Shown one piece after another: positions 12,003 to 24,366 of a stretch of DNA of 64,000 bases. The stretch covers positions 12,075,837 to 12,139,836 of the forward strand of contig NC_087080.1 of NCBI RefSeq assembly GCF_026151205.1, in the 5' to 3' direction. The translations under genes and the position numbers were made by a program. The notes beneath the pieces are model-generated. The model worked only from the letters and a program-made list of their open reading frames with translations, had not been told where the DNA came from and ran no database searches. This DNA comes from Bolinopsis microptera (taxonomy: Eukaryota > Ctenophora > Tentaculata > Lobata > Bolinopsidae). How positions within the stretch are numbered: position 1 is the first letter of the stretch; every line of letters begins with the position of its first letter.

Positions 12003-15000
12003 AGAGTTAAGTCACGCCACCTCAGTACCTGATTATAAGCTCACCCCAAATAAGTCACCTCGTTTTAACAACTGTATATAGCTTTTTCTAACTTAGTTTG
12101 TTTTCAGGAAAACTAAAATCATAGTTTTTCATTAGAAGATTTCCGTATGTGGTCGGGTCTCCAAAAGACCAGGAAATCTTCAGCACTCTCGTGATATTTC
12201 TCTCTGAGTTAAGATAAATTAGATAAGTAGCCGAGTCATTGCGCAGCGTGAGTCATGCCCGGATATTATGATTATACTCATATTATCCCACATTATATTA
12301 CACAACTCGTGATGGTAGAAAGTCACGTTATGTTTCTCGGTACTACAACTGCTGCAATGAGAAATGTATTTATATACTTTACTTAGCATCATCGTGCTTT
12401 TTTACACTTGCACTGCGTGGTAACCGTTACGGGGAAAAACTTAGAGCCGTTAGAGGGTTCTTCTCGCTGGAATTCCCGCAATTCCTATGTTCTATTTTTA
12501 GCTGTGCCGTTATGAAAAAATTTGGTGAATGTTGGAACCCCTTCAACTCTGTTCTGGAATTTGTGCTGGTTTGGGTATGGGTAAAATATTTCTTAATTTG
12601 TGTTTTAGACACCTTTTCTAAGCAACCTCGACGGCTGGGAACCATTGTTGTGTCAAATTTAGCAATGATTTCATAGTCTTCCTTGTCATCTTTTTCATTG
12701 TTTCTTTACTTATATTAGGAATTTGACCCAGACATTAAACTTCGTATAATATGTGGCTTTGTTGAAATCTGATTAACATTTACTTTGTAATTTTGTAAGA
12801 GTACAGCTCAGTTTTATGGGTTGGCTGGCTCATATTATAACTCAGTGAACCATTATTTACTGGTTTTAATCACCACTCAGCTGTGATGTAACCTTACTCT
12901 GTGAACCATTATTTACTAGTTTTAATCACTACTATTAAGCGTGGGAAAGCAGCTCAGAACATGACAGATTTACCCAACATGTGAAATTTGATCAGGACAA
13001 ATCTTGTCAATACCAATAATCAGGGCTGGGAAACGAGCCACAATTAAATAAGTTGACGACTAAAACTGGATCTGTTTCACTGGAATGTCAACAATTAATT
13101 TCATCAGACACGAATCTAAGCAATACCATTACTCTAAATTAGATGTTAATTTACGTTTGGTAAAGATAGCGCCACTTCTTTTAAGTGACACGCTGTTTAA
13201 ATATTATTCTCAGTATCGATTTTGTTTTTCGTTAAGTTAGAAGCCAGCAATTTTGCGTTTCAACAGTCGATTAGGTTTAATTCTAGTTGCAGGGCATATC
13301 CGCATAAATATGCACATAATTTAAATTCCACTATATAGTATATAAGTTAGCTGTTTATTACTGCTCTATAAGTATCAATCAGACTGATTGGATCAATGAT
13401 TCTGGAACCGTAATCTGAAATGGAACCAGTAAACTAGTAAAGATTTAATTAAATCTGCATTGATTAGATATTCGTCTGGAGCGTATTGAGCAGCATTAGT
13501 TAGGAAGTGAAGAATTATATTGGACCTTGAGGAAGTGGTGGAATATTACTGGTGACATGTAAACTTGAGATTAGGAGCTTACTATTCTAGAGGAAGGGTT
13601 CTCACAGCTTCATTAAAAGTTTGCTTATAGTCCCGACTCCCGACCATATTAACTAATTATGAGCTTTCTAAGCGGTAAGCTCACTAAGCTATCCTAGAGA
13701 AACAGTCCTAGCTGCTTCATTAAAAGTTTGTTTATGGTCCCGACCATATTATAACTTTGTTGCATAACCTGATTTCATGCCCAAGATGTATCATTAACTA
13801 CTTAGAACTTATCTGCATTTGAGAACTCAGTTCGAGAACACCATGACGATCTCGTGGGACTGATACCTGTCTGTTCTAGAAGATCCAGAGAATATCATAG
13901 AACCTGCTCGTTCTGGAAGCAGCTCTCAAATATTTCCTGAACTTTTCTCATGCCTACGTAAATTACCTACGCAAGTTGCCGACCAAAGATATAGTTTTAA
14001 TCCGGGCCCTCTAAAAGAAACTCCTGCCAAGTCCACGAAGATGTTTAAAAGAGAACGAGACAAGAAAAGAGAGGAGCAAAATGGTTAACCTAATCTCCTG
14101 GAGCCAGATTATTCAGATAATATTAATTATACTGATTATTCTCATAACATTAATTATGTGTACACCGCGGACACGCACGGTATGTTCACATATCCACTGC
14201 AACAACCGTTTTACACAGTCAATCTGATCTCCCATTTTATCTTGTACAGTAGCCGACTTGAACAATTTTGTCTCGCAATTATACTATATAAGTCCTTCGA
14301 ATATAAATAGTGAAGTAGTACGAGTGTGTCCCTAAAGGCTAACAGAAAGTCAGGCTTTCCAACAAAAGCCACTCGGTTGTTTGTAGTTATGGGTTACGGG
14401 CTACTATCCACAAGGTTAGGTATTTATAAAACCTCGTTAAGCTGGATCTAACCCGTTAGTCAGACTATTTTGATAACGTTATTGTGTGGAGAGCTGCAAC
14501 ATGCCACCCACTAAGCATCAAGCAGTGAGAGAACAAAGTGAGAGCAACAGCCGTGAGGATCTTGCCAGATTTTACTGCTTCGCTGAATAACCTGACAGTT
14601 ATTTAATGGAATGACCGGATATCAATCAAAATTTGTAATGTACGGAACACGAGTCAGTTTGCTTGCAGACATGCACCTATTTGGCAGTGTAATATATTGA
14701 GGTCAACACGAGAATTAATAAAACATGCCCATAAAATGGGTACGGGATCATATAATATAAGCAATAATCATGCCCGAGCGATCAGTCAGTACTTCTAGTT
14801 CAGAGATCAGCCCACAAATATCTCTCTCATTAAATTGTCATTCATTTAAAGCTTAAACTGTTTTGATGAAATGACGCTCGTAAGAGGCTACTCAAATTAT
14901 TTAGCTATTCTAATTCCGTACGGTTGAGATTTACTATAAATAGCAGGATTGACAAGTACTCTGCACTGCTTTAGTTAAACCGATCATTTGGTTCGCTCAA

Positions 15001-17564
15001 TTGGTTCTCCTTATTGCTTCACTTCTCTATACTGCTCTGCTTATCTCCTTTGCTATGGTTACCCCCTTGTATGTCATGGATACTGGTTCTGAACGTTTCG
15101 TTTACAACAAGACAATTAAATTTGTAAAGCTGTAAGAGTCAGCACGTTATGCTAGTAATGTAAAGCTACGCCTGACTAGTGACTGCAAAGTGCAACAGTA
15201 AGTGACTGTATAGTGAATGTATAGTGACTGTATAGTGACTGCAACAGTAAACAAGTTCTCCCACACTTGTATGATCATTACTCACACTTGTACGTGACAC
15301 GTTCCCTGGCCTGTTCACTCCTACTTTACACGACACCCAGCCGGTTTATCATCGAGATTGTGACAAACTTAATTAATACCGATAAGACAGTTTACCTGGT
15401 TACAAGTCAAAATAACTTTGCGGAGGTTTATTAGGTTACCAGTGAAAATAACTTTGCGGAGTCACCAGGTCCACCTAGTATAAAGTCATAGTGAGACCAC
15501 ACCATCTGACTAGTTCCTAGTGTATCCAATAATAGGTCAGACGTTATGGTCCGCACAATGTCACGTGATGTTACCGTCACACCTTTAACAAGAGTGACAA
15601 GATTGTCACAGTTGAGCTGACAAGTCAGGTCACTAAATATGGTGATCTGATCATTATGATATCATTCTGCTGATGATGTGATCAGTATTTAAAGCGGTTG
15701 AGTATATTGATTGGCCGATATGATTGTTAGCTCCCAGATCCATTTAATTTCTCTGCCTTATAAATGTAAATCTCGACTTCCAGTTCCAATTGTCCAGCTT
15801 TAAATTATTAAAATGTTAAATGTTCCAGCTCCAATTGTCCAGCATATAATTGTACAATTTGTCTAGCTTATAATTATCAGATGTTCCAGTACCACTTGTC
15901 TCACTTATTATAGTAATATATTTGCTCCCAGTTCCACTCAAGTCTCAATTTGTCTAGCATGATAACTTTATAAGTACCGTTATTTTTAAAGCTGAATTTT
16001 CTCGGGCCAGATTGTTGAGAGCCAATTTCCCGTTTCAGTACTTTATCTCTGATTAAACAGGAAACAGGAATACCCACTTAGCCATGATTCAATTTCTCGA
16101 AACTAAATTTGAATTTAGATTTGCTACTCGAACTCAACGTGGCATTCCTCCCTGACGTGCACTGCTATCTGTGTATCGATGATTGGTATGTAAAACATTT
16201 GCTGAACGCTCGGATGTGCAGATGTGTCAGTTTTACAACTTTACCCATGATAATAACTTTGCAGAGTGCGCGTTTTGCAGCAGGTTCTGCAGACTTAACA
16301 TGTCGCGGAGAACGCTTTGTCATGACTATATGCAGCATGTAACAACCCTACCGTACATCTTGCGACTTCGCATAATGTAACACATATTCTAGATATATTA
16401 CATACACGGCATCTCGTTAAAATGCTTTGTTAACCTCAACTCGTTGTTAACACTCTTTAACATTCCCTTAGTTGCTCTCTTTGTAACGATTTGACCTTGC
16501 TGTCTCCTAGAGTTCCTCATATATTGCTGACTCCAAATTTACAGTTCCCCATATCTTGCTGACTTCAACTCTTCAAAGAGCTCCTTCCCGTCGCCAAACA
16601 AACACAAAACTAGAACTTTCAAGACTACCAGCCAGTTGAAACTTTCAAGACAATCACGTCTGTCAATAAGATGTGTTTTAACTGTTGATCAGACTTAAGA
16701 TATGGTTATTAACAAGTCTGCTCCATATCCCTAATACCGTTAAACACACCACTCTCTCATGTCATAACACGGAGACACACCTTTCCCTTATCCTCTAGAT
16801 AATTCCTTATAATTAGTATGTTTCTAATCTCAATCTATATAATAGCAAGGTTATTACATGATAATAACTTTGCGGAGTGAAGAGTGTGCTTATTCCTGTT
16901 GAGAGGTTGTCAAAGTACCGGTAAGACAGGGCCTACATGGTTATAAGCTCAGTTATATAGGCTTCTCTCTCTTTGTGCAGCAGATCTAGTTGATAGTGAT
17001 CCACACTCAATATCTACTCTCCATAACGCGCTGTATTCTTATATCTACTCTCCATGCTCACTGGATCACTGCTTCTAGAGCTTCTAGAGTTTCGAAAGTT
17101 TCGACAGTTTTCACTCTCCATTTAGTGTATCGCATTTCTAACGTTCTATTTATGAAGAGTCGCGTGTACCTGTTTTTATTTACGTTTTTTATCAGCACGA
17201 CAAGTATTATGATTACAGTGTTGAGTTTTGAGAAAAAAACAGATAATTTGATCACTACTAGATAAAAATGGTAACACGACTCCTGTCCGACAGCGACATC
17301 TGTCCGACAGCGACATCTGTCCGAATCAGGGTACCAAAAAAAAACGACATCTGTCCGAAATTGTGAACGTTTCCAATTAGAGACATGATCTAAACTGTTA
17401 CTTGCTAAATTGTATACGTAACATGTCCAATTTGAGATATGATCTGAGCTATAGTTTACTACCACAGTTTATTTTAATTTGATGTCGATAAATTGGACAA
17501 TAGTTTCAATGTTATTTAAATGTTATAAATTAATTCAATATAATACAATATCACATAATCAAAT

Positions 17565-18010
17565 CTAAAGCATAGTCAAATTTCTTTGAAGTTGTCGATC
17601 ATAACGGATCCATTTGGGTGCACGTGGCTCAGGTAGTTCCCGCCCGTCTCTTTTGGTTTTCTTCACGTCTGTAAGGGGTTGTTCTGCTTTAAGGCAATCA
17701 AGGAACTTCCAAATTGTGGGCTTCGAGCAGGACAGCATTGAATGGAATCCGTGATGCCAACCTTCTGCGATGTTGGATGAGCGAGGAATCCTCATCTGTG
17801 CAGCTTCGTCGGTTGATCTCCACCAGAAGCCTTTCTGATCAGTTGTCTGTCCACGGTACGGATGTGGGCTCTGCAACCCTTTCGGAAATCCGAACATTTC
17901 CAGTAGGAGGTGTCGTCTCTTCGCTTGTCGAAGACGTATCTGAAGCCATTTAGGACAGGTTTCTCCGAGCCTTGTTTGCGTCCAGGGATAAACTGAAGAT
18001 TGGTTGCCAT
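17565..18010 (-). pseudogene. Broken FLYWCH-domain transposase gene
   Basis: Two overlapping minus-strand frames. The first (18010 to 17792) begins MATNLQFIPGRK and shows a FLYWCH zinc-finger core: GFRYVFDKRRDDTSYWKC, then C.AHI. The second (down to 17565) reads NIAEGWHHGFHSMLSCSKPT and IWKFLDCLKAEQPLTDV, the usual C-terminal tail of FLYWCH-containing MULE transposases (family knowledge). The central catalytic DDE region is absent and the finger is cut before its histidine ligands, so this is an internally deleted, frameshifted remnant that cannot move itself. It lies inside the 17270-18851 element, supporting the MULE assignment. Confidence 0.8.
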
Positions 18011-18055
18011 TGTGGATTGCTATAAGTGATCTCCATACTGCTGTCCTATATGTAC

Positions 18056-18552
18056 GGGAGCAGGACTATTGAGCGGTGGACTGTTGAGCGTAGGACTGTA
18101 GGTCGGTGAAGGTCGGAAGTAGGACTGTAGAGCGGTGTCAAATCGCCAGGGTAGGACTCTAGAGCGGCCGCCCTTATAGATCTCACAACATGAGGACTTT
18201 AGAGCGGCTTCGTTGAGTGTTCAATCTTCAAATTTTCAACCGCTATAGAGTCCTCATGTTATAGGAGGGTACCGCTCTAGAGTCCTCGTGTTATGGGATC
18301 TATAAGGGAGGGCCGCTCTGCAGTCCTACTTCCGACCTTCACCGGCCTACAGTCCACCGCTCAACAGTCCACCGCTCTACAGTCCTTATTTTAGGATCGT
18401 GCCGCTCTAAAGTCCTCATGTTGTGAGATCTATAAGGGCGGCCGCTCTAGAGTCCTACCCTGGCGATTGACACCGCTCTACAGTCCTACTTCCGACCTTC
18501 ACCGACCTACAGTCCTACGCTCAACAGTCCACCGCTCAATAGTCCTACAGCC
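18056..18552. mobile_element. Nested fold-back element with modular TIRs
   Basis: A 497-bp element inserted in MULE copy A, flanked by the 9-bp repeat TATATGTAC (18047-18055 and 18553-18561). Arms of ~153 bp (18056-18208 and 18401-18552) are inverted copies; extra partial arm copies lie between. Arms are made of repeated units of the form GGACT(C/G)TAGAGCGG. Ends are GGGAGCAGGACT and AGTCCTACAGCC. The same family occurs at 45368-46195. No coding capacity. Confidence 0.85.
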
Positions 18553-18861
18553 TATATGTACTCATGTCCTGTGATGTGATCGACAGCTTGTTAGGGTACG
18601 GCTAGCACGATCCTGTTCTCAACTAGTCAATCACGTATCGATGGATCAGATCTTAAGGGATCACATCACCTTTAGAACGTCACGAGATTACCCGTGAGCT
18701 TGTGAAATACGAATGTGAACCGAAATTACAATATGATCCGAAATTCGGACAGATGTCGCCAAAAACGACTCCTGTCCGACAGCGACATCTGTCCGAAATC
18801 CCTAATTCAGCTTTCGGACAGATGTCGCTGTCGGACAGATGTCGCCCAATCGATAAAAATA

Positions 18862-21800
18862 CGTCCTTGTTTTTTTAAAGGTAACTGTTTTCTTTTTGCT
18901 TCGTCTCTCATCCTTTATTTCTCGGTAAAAACCATGAACTGAAAACACTTATGCCCTGTCTGACTATTTACCGTTACTATTAAGTTTTTACAGAGAGACA
19001 GTCGCGACTCAGCCGTTGCTAAGCCATCAGAAAATAGCATGGTGGAGTTAAACGATTGGAGAACGAATGAATATGTCTAGTTTTACTGGATATTCTAAAT
19101 CCAGTAACTTTATATATGCGATGGTTGCTGGAGAAGCTAATAAATGTGCCTATTGCAGTTTACCGTAATTGAATATTCGCCGAGGACAACATTTGGTATT
19201 TAACCGAGCACGCACCGTATTCTATCTTTTATCGAGGAGACTATTCTGATGTACTGTACAAATAGTTTATTAGAATACTTCAATAACCACATACAAGATA
19301 ACTCACAGCTTTGTTAAGATGTCAGGAGAGCTCCTCTCAAGCTGCCATGTTTTAAGATATTCTTGCCTGAGACTTCAGACGTCGTCTTCTATAAAGTCAA
19401 GATCAAAGCAGTATTTGAAACACTTAAATTCCTCAAATAACTTTAATTTGGTGTACAAGCCCACAAGGTGCATGGCATTTGAACAATTTCTCACAGAGCT
19501 AATCTTTTGTTTCTGACGACACTATTAATCATGCTGTATAACATGGTTAATTTACATGTCGTCGGGGCTTGCTTGAAGGTTTGTGCCAGTTAGAGCTAGG
19601 TTCGTTACATGGGTGATAATGAAAAAGTGATGGGTTTCGTGATGGAAACCAGTTAGTAACAGCAGGAGTGATAATGAGTTATTTGATGAAGGAGTAATGT
19701 AATGAGTGGTAATGAATATAACGGGAACATAATATCAGATCTTAAATTAGAAGTGAGTTTAACCAAAGTATCAGGTTTTATGATTCCCCTATTATGTTTA
19801 ATGGGTTTAATATTATAAAGCTCGTCTGGGTGGCGGACTGAAAATAGTGGTACACATTCCTCAATCCAGGGATTGTTATTGTCTGTTATTAACCTTGTGC
19901 TTCATTTTCAAAATAGATGTGATATCAGCTACATTCAGAGCATTCCTGTTCATTGTTTGACGGCAGAATATAAGCCCCAGACTAGCATTACATCAGCTCT
20001 GTTTGTTGCCTGTAAAACACGGCTTTCGCATATTCATCACTCATATAATTATCATTGCTTTGTTCATTTCCAAGCATTGAATCGTCATGCATATTCATGA
20101 TTCTGATTTATTTGTGTATTCTCGATACAAAATTCTCGATATATAAGCTCGAGAACTGATATCTCTTAGAAAGCTAAACACCTGCTTGAAACGCAAGCTT
20201 TTCTGAGAACCACTAGGTTGTAAGTTACAGTTCCAAGTATAACCAATCTGATAGGAGTAAATAATCAGCATTAGATATTCTGCTTATAAGTGAAATTCCA
20301 TTTCACTTCCTACCTTCTGATACCAATATTACCACACGTACCGCCACTTTATCGTCAATATCGTAAATATGTTCATCCCATTTAAATATATTTAATGAAA
20401 ACTGGTGACTGAGAACTGGTTAAATTCCACGAAGTTATGCTTGTTGACTTTTGAGTTTTGAAGTTAGCTGTCTTCAATCTATTAACATCTATTTTAATGT
20501 CCTTGTCACCACGAGGATTTGTTTATTAAAGTCTCAACAGTCCCAGACATACCGTTTAGTTTTAAACCTCGATCAGAGAGGATAAGCTGTTAATTGTGTC
20601 ACAGTGCAGTGCGGATTCTGCATAATTTTAATAAATACTTTAAACTAGCCTGCGACCAGTTTAATCGTAACATTTGCTCTCTCTCTCTCTCTCCCCCTGA
20701 CACAGCTTTTAAATATCCACCACATACGTTATATAACCGCACAACTCGGTCTAAATTGCTTTTCTCAGTATCATAATTTGGCAGAGCTGCATCACACCAC
20801 TTATAAGAGATAACTCATAAAGTAGTTGATCCCTCTTCAAGTCTCATCCTTGAAACGCCACATCTGTGATATAACACACGACAGATTCCGTGCTGCTTCA
20901 TCAACACGACGGTTGGAATGAGTGCTGATTAAAGTACGACACTGTCACGTCAATCACCAGGAATATTAACATGCTGAAACTGGAGAAGTGACGCTCATAA
21001 TATCATGTCCAATCTTAGTGGAATTATCGTCATACTTATGTTAGCCACTCATCTGTTTTTCTGTTTAAAATTATGGTGGGAATTTCTGTTTGTCCATTTC
21101 TCACACTTTTGTGATTTGCCACCTAATTTTTCCGACAAAATTTTTCTTCTAGTACTTTCGTTTTTTGTTCCTTTTGTAGTTGTACCTATGCTCCGTTGTT
21201 GTATTTCATCACGGCGCCCTTTTTGTATTCAATTTCAAAAATCTTGGCTTTTTTTCTCTAAATTTACCTTCCTTTTAATACTTTATAAAAACAGCACTGT
21301 TATTCCATCTTGTTCTGCAGATTGAGAACAGTAAACTACACAGCTGCGAGCTGTGCAGTGTGCAGGTCGTAACAATAGTATTGTAATAATATATAATAAC
21401 ATTATATACTACTATATAGCTTAACACACTAAACTTAACGCTGTGCTATTATATACTATTATATGTTATTATTCGGGGCCGCAAAACGGAGCAGTGAGGT
21501 GTACACTGTACCTGTAGTCACATTATAAAAGAGAACACATTATAAAGGAGCAGGTCGTTGACTAAGGACTCCGACTACTACTGTGGACGACACTGTGTAC
21601 AAATCATTATTACATAGTTTATCACACACTTTGTGAAGATAGTATTGTATTCTGCGGAGAGAGGAGTGTGCTCTCCGATTGTGTAGATACAGTTCCACAG
21701 TATAGCTCAATCTTTTCTGTTGAACTAATAATAATGTTGCTCATTACATTTCTTTCTATTGAACTTGGTCAACTCTTGATGTTCTGTGAGGTCCAGTGAT

Positions 21801-23450
21801 TTTGTTATGTTCCACTTTTCTTTGCTGTATTAGTCCGTCTTAAAGGCAGATGCAGTAAATGTTGAAAGTTTTATTTATGAGTATGTCGTAACTAATATAT
21901 AATATAGATGTTCGATATTTAATATTAACCATCGATATTAGATATTGATTTTTTATGCATTAAACTCTAAACAGCAATATCACGCGAGGAAGTAGGATAT
22001 TTGCTGGGAAGGGAGACAGCTGCCTTAAACATCTCATTATAAAATTTGAATTTTTGATCTTCACTGGGTCATTTTCGAAAATTTATCGAGTTTCAATAAC
22101 CGAACACCTTTTACAGCTCTTTAATATATGCGCGATCTTCAAAGTTTCTCTGGAATTAGTTCGTTGAAGCGTTAACTGTCCCATTTAGTATTTGCAGCTA
22201 AAACTTAACGCTGCCGGGAAGATGGCACGGTTAAACTGGTTCGGCAGAATCCAGTTATTCGAAATCTGCATCTTCGATATTTAATTTTCGTGATCTTTAT
22301 GCGGATTTAGGTCGGTTGGTTACCGTTAATGGTTATGAGTAAGTTTCGAAATTGGCTCTCCAAATATATCTTTAATAACGTTTAATATTCTGGAATATTG
22401 CACGAATATTCGACTAGCTGGAGTAAAATACTACTAGTATGACTCCGGACTTCTCACTTCTCGGTATATATATTTTCTCTTCGGAGGTAGCTGCAGTAAC
22501 ACTCATTTGTTGTTGAAGAAGTTTTTCAAAGGAATCATTTGTCGAAGGTCAGAGATGTAACACAGATACTCTACAGTTCTCTTTCTTTATTTTATGAGTA
22601 GCACCAGGGCGACATACCTCAACACAGACTTGAAACAATACCGTGATCTATTTATAGGTCTGATTGTAGATACACATCATCTCCGCCAATCCAACAGTTT
22701 GGTCATTGGGGGGATGGTCATCCATATTTTAGACATTAGAAGCTTAGCCGCAAAACTGGGCGCCTTAATCGATCTTAATCTGCTAGCTTAGGTTGTAAAT
22801 CGGTTAAAAACCTTCGTTATTAGAATTTCACGTGATATCGAGGGAATCTAGTTTTCGTCTCAACTTAAAGACTTTAATTATTTTTTTCCGGTTTGGTGGT
22901 ACGGAGATTGAATTTATAAAGCACGTCTTTACTTCAAATTCGACAGAATGTTTATATGTTTCCATAGAAATGACATGAGATCGTTCCTTTCCGCGACTTG
23001 ATATACTTTTTATATTTCCTTACTTTTACTGATAAGCTAAGGACTCTGCTTGTCGTTCGTCAAATAAAGTCTCTTCCATCTCCTTTCCCGTCGGTTAGTG
23101 GTTCATTATGTTCCTTCCGAGGAAAAGATTTGTGACTATCAATGGTCTTACACATTAAATTACACATGCCTATATTTGGACCGGAATCCTCTAAAGTAAG
23201 GATAATTGTAATATTTAAATATGGAGGAGGATTGCAGTGCTCTGTCAATATAGCTTTATTCGGCATAATATTATCGAGATTTTCCATTACTATTAGTAAT
23301 AGCTTCTTTAGCTTTGTTATATATCCGCTTGCTTTAAGATCCACACTCGTACAAGGTTTAATCGGTGCATGGTACGGCTAAAAGGCCGTTGATAACCGGC
23401 TAAAATCCTTTTGATACCTGGTAAGCGACCTAATCCTACCAAGCACTTTA
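18862..23450. other. Non-coding interval (putative C6orf136 intron)
   Basis: No gene is supported. It holds a CT microsatellite at 20677-20695 and an imperfect AT-rich inverted repeat around 21385-21475. Open frames, for example 21005-21325 and an antisense pair at 19319-19516, are within chance length and resemble nothing recognised. Confidence 0.3.
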
Positions 23451-23454
23451 CCTC

Positions 23455-24366
23455 TAGCAGCCAGGCAGACTCTAGAACCTTCATGACTTCACGCACGAGC
23501 AGCCATGCATCCTCTAAAACCTTCCTGACTTTACGCACAATCAGCCAGGCAGACTCTAGAACCTTCTTGACTTCACGCACAAGCAGCCAGGCAGCCTCTA
23601 GAACCTTCCTGACTAACGCACAAGCAGCCAGGCAGCCTCTAGAACCTTCCTGACTACACGCACAAGCAGCCAGGCAGCCTCTAGAACCTTTCTGACTACA
23701 CGCACAAGCAGCCAGGCAGCCTCTAGAACCTTTCTGACTACACGCACAAGCAGCCAGGCAGCCTCTAGAACCTTCCTGACTATACACGCACAAGCAGCCA
23801 CGCAGCCTCTAGAACCTTCCTGACTGCACGCACAAGCAGCCAGGCAGCCTCTAGAACCTTCCTGACTACACGCACAAGCAGCCAGGCAGCCTCTAGAACC
23901 TTCCTGACTACACGCACAAGCAGCCAGGCAGCCTCTAGAACCTTCCTGACTACACGCACAAGCAGCCAGGCAGCCTCTAGAACCTTCCTGACTACACGCA
24001 CAAGCAGCCAGGCAGCCTCTAGAACCTTCCTGACTAACGCACAAGCAGCCAGGCAGCCTCTAGAACCTTCCTGACTACACGCACAAGCAGCCAGGCAGCC
24101 TCTAGAACCTTCCTGACTACACGCACAAGCAGCCAGGCAGCCTCTAGAACCTTCCTGACTACACGCACAAGCAGCCAGGCAGCCTCTAGAACCTTCCTGA
24201 CTACACGCACAAGTAGCCAGGCAGCCTCTCGAACCGTCCTGACTACACGCACAAGCAGCCAGGCAGCCTCTAGAACCTTCCTGACTACACGCAAAAGTAG
24301 CCAGGCAGCCTCTAGAACCTTCCTGACTACACGCACAAGCAGCCAGGCAGCCTCTCGAACCTGACT
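23455..24366. repeat. 42-bp minisatellite, ~21-22 copies
   Basis: Tandem units of the form AGCCAGGCAGCCTCTAGAAC + CTTCCTGACTACACGCACAA + GC. The first three units at the left edge are the most diverged and the central ones nearly identical. Because 42 is a multiple of 3, units stay open in several frames on both strands (for example a repeated VVRKVLEAAWLLVR on the minus strand). Some units carry 1-base deletions (GACTAACGC) that shift every frame, so a protein is unlikely. Confidence 0.9.

Larger units (their letters stand above)
7265..17260. other. Long non-coding interval (putative C6orf136 intron)
   Basis: About 10 kb with no gene I can support. It contains a purine-rich plus-strand tract (about 8860-8995), imperfect duplications at 12840-12940 (GAACCATTATTTACT twice) and 13600-13745 (CTTCATTAAAAGTTTG twice), and two 14-bp CCATGG-centred palindromes at 10825 and 11989. 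Longer open frames, such as plus 13864-14088, have no recognisable similarity. Confidence 0.35.
17270..18851. mobile_element. MULE-type DNA transposon, copy A (1.58 kb)
   Basis: Flanked by a perfect 9-bp direct repeat GATAAAAAT (17261-17269 and 18852-18860), the target duplication expected of Mutator-like elements. The left end begins GGTAACACGACTCCTGTCCG and the right end finishes ATGTCGCCCAATC. Both subterminal regions are built from repeats of CGACATCTGTCCGACAG and its complement (17285-17365, 18740-18845). Inside are a broken FLYWCH/MULE-type gene (17565-18010, minus) and a nested fold-back element (18056-18552). An inverted deletion relative lies at 47349-47825. Confidence 0.88.

Noticed and set aside
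11914-12081. 56-codon frame beginning MEPARVVLFDYDNYW
   Set aside because: A faint NYN-like look only; too short and without supporting exons.
13864-14088. 75-codon plus-strand open frame after an acceptor-like CTGTTCTAG, ending KMFKRERDKKREEQNG
   Set aside because: No recognised family and no neighbouring exons; frames of this length are expected by chance many times in 64 kb at this base composition.
23317-24336. Several long repetitive open frames over the minisatellite
   Set aside because: They arise from the 42-bp unit length; all frames are interrupted by unit indels, and both strands are equally open.
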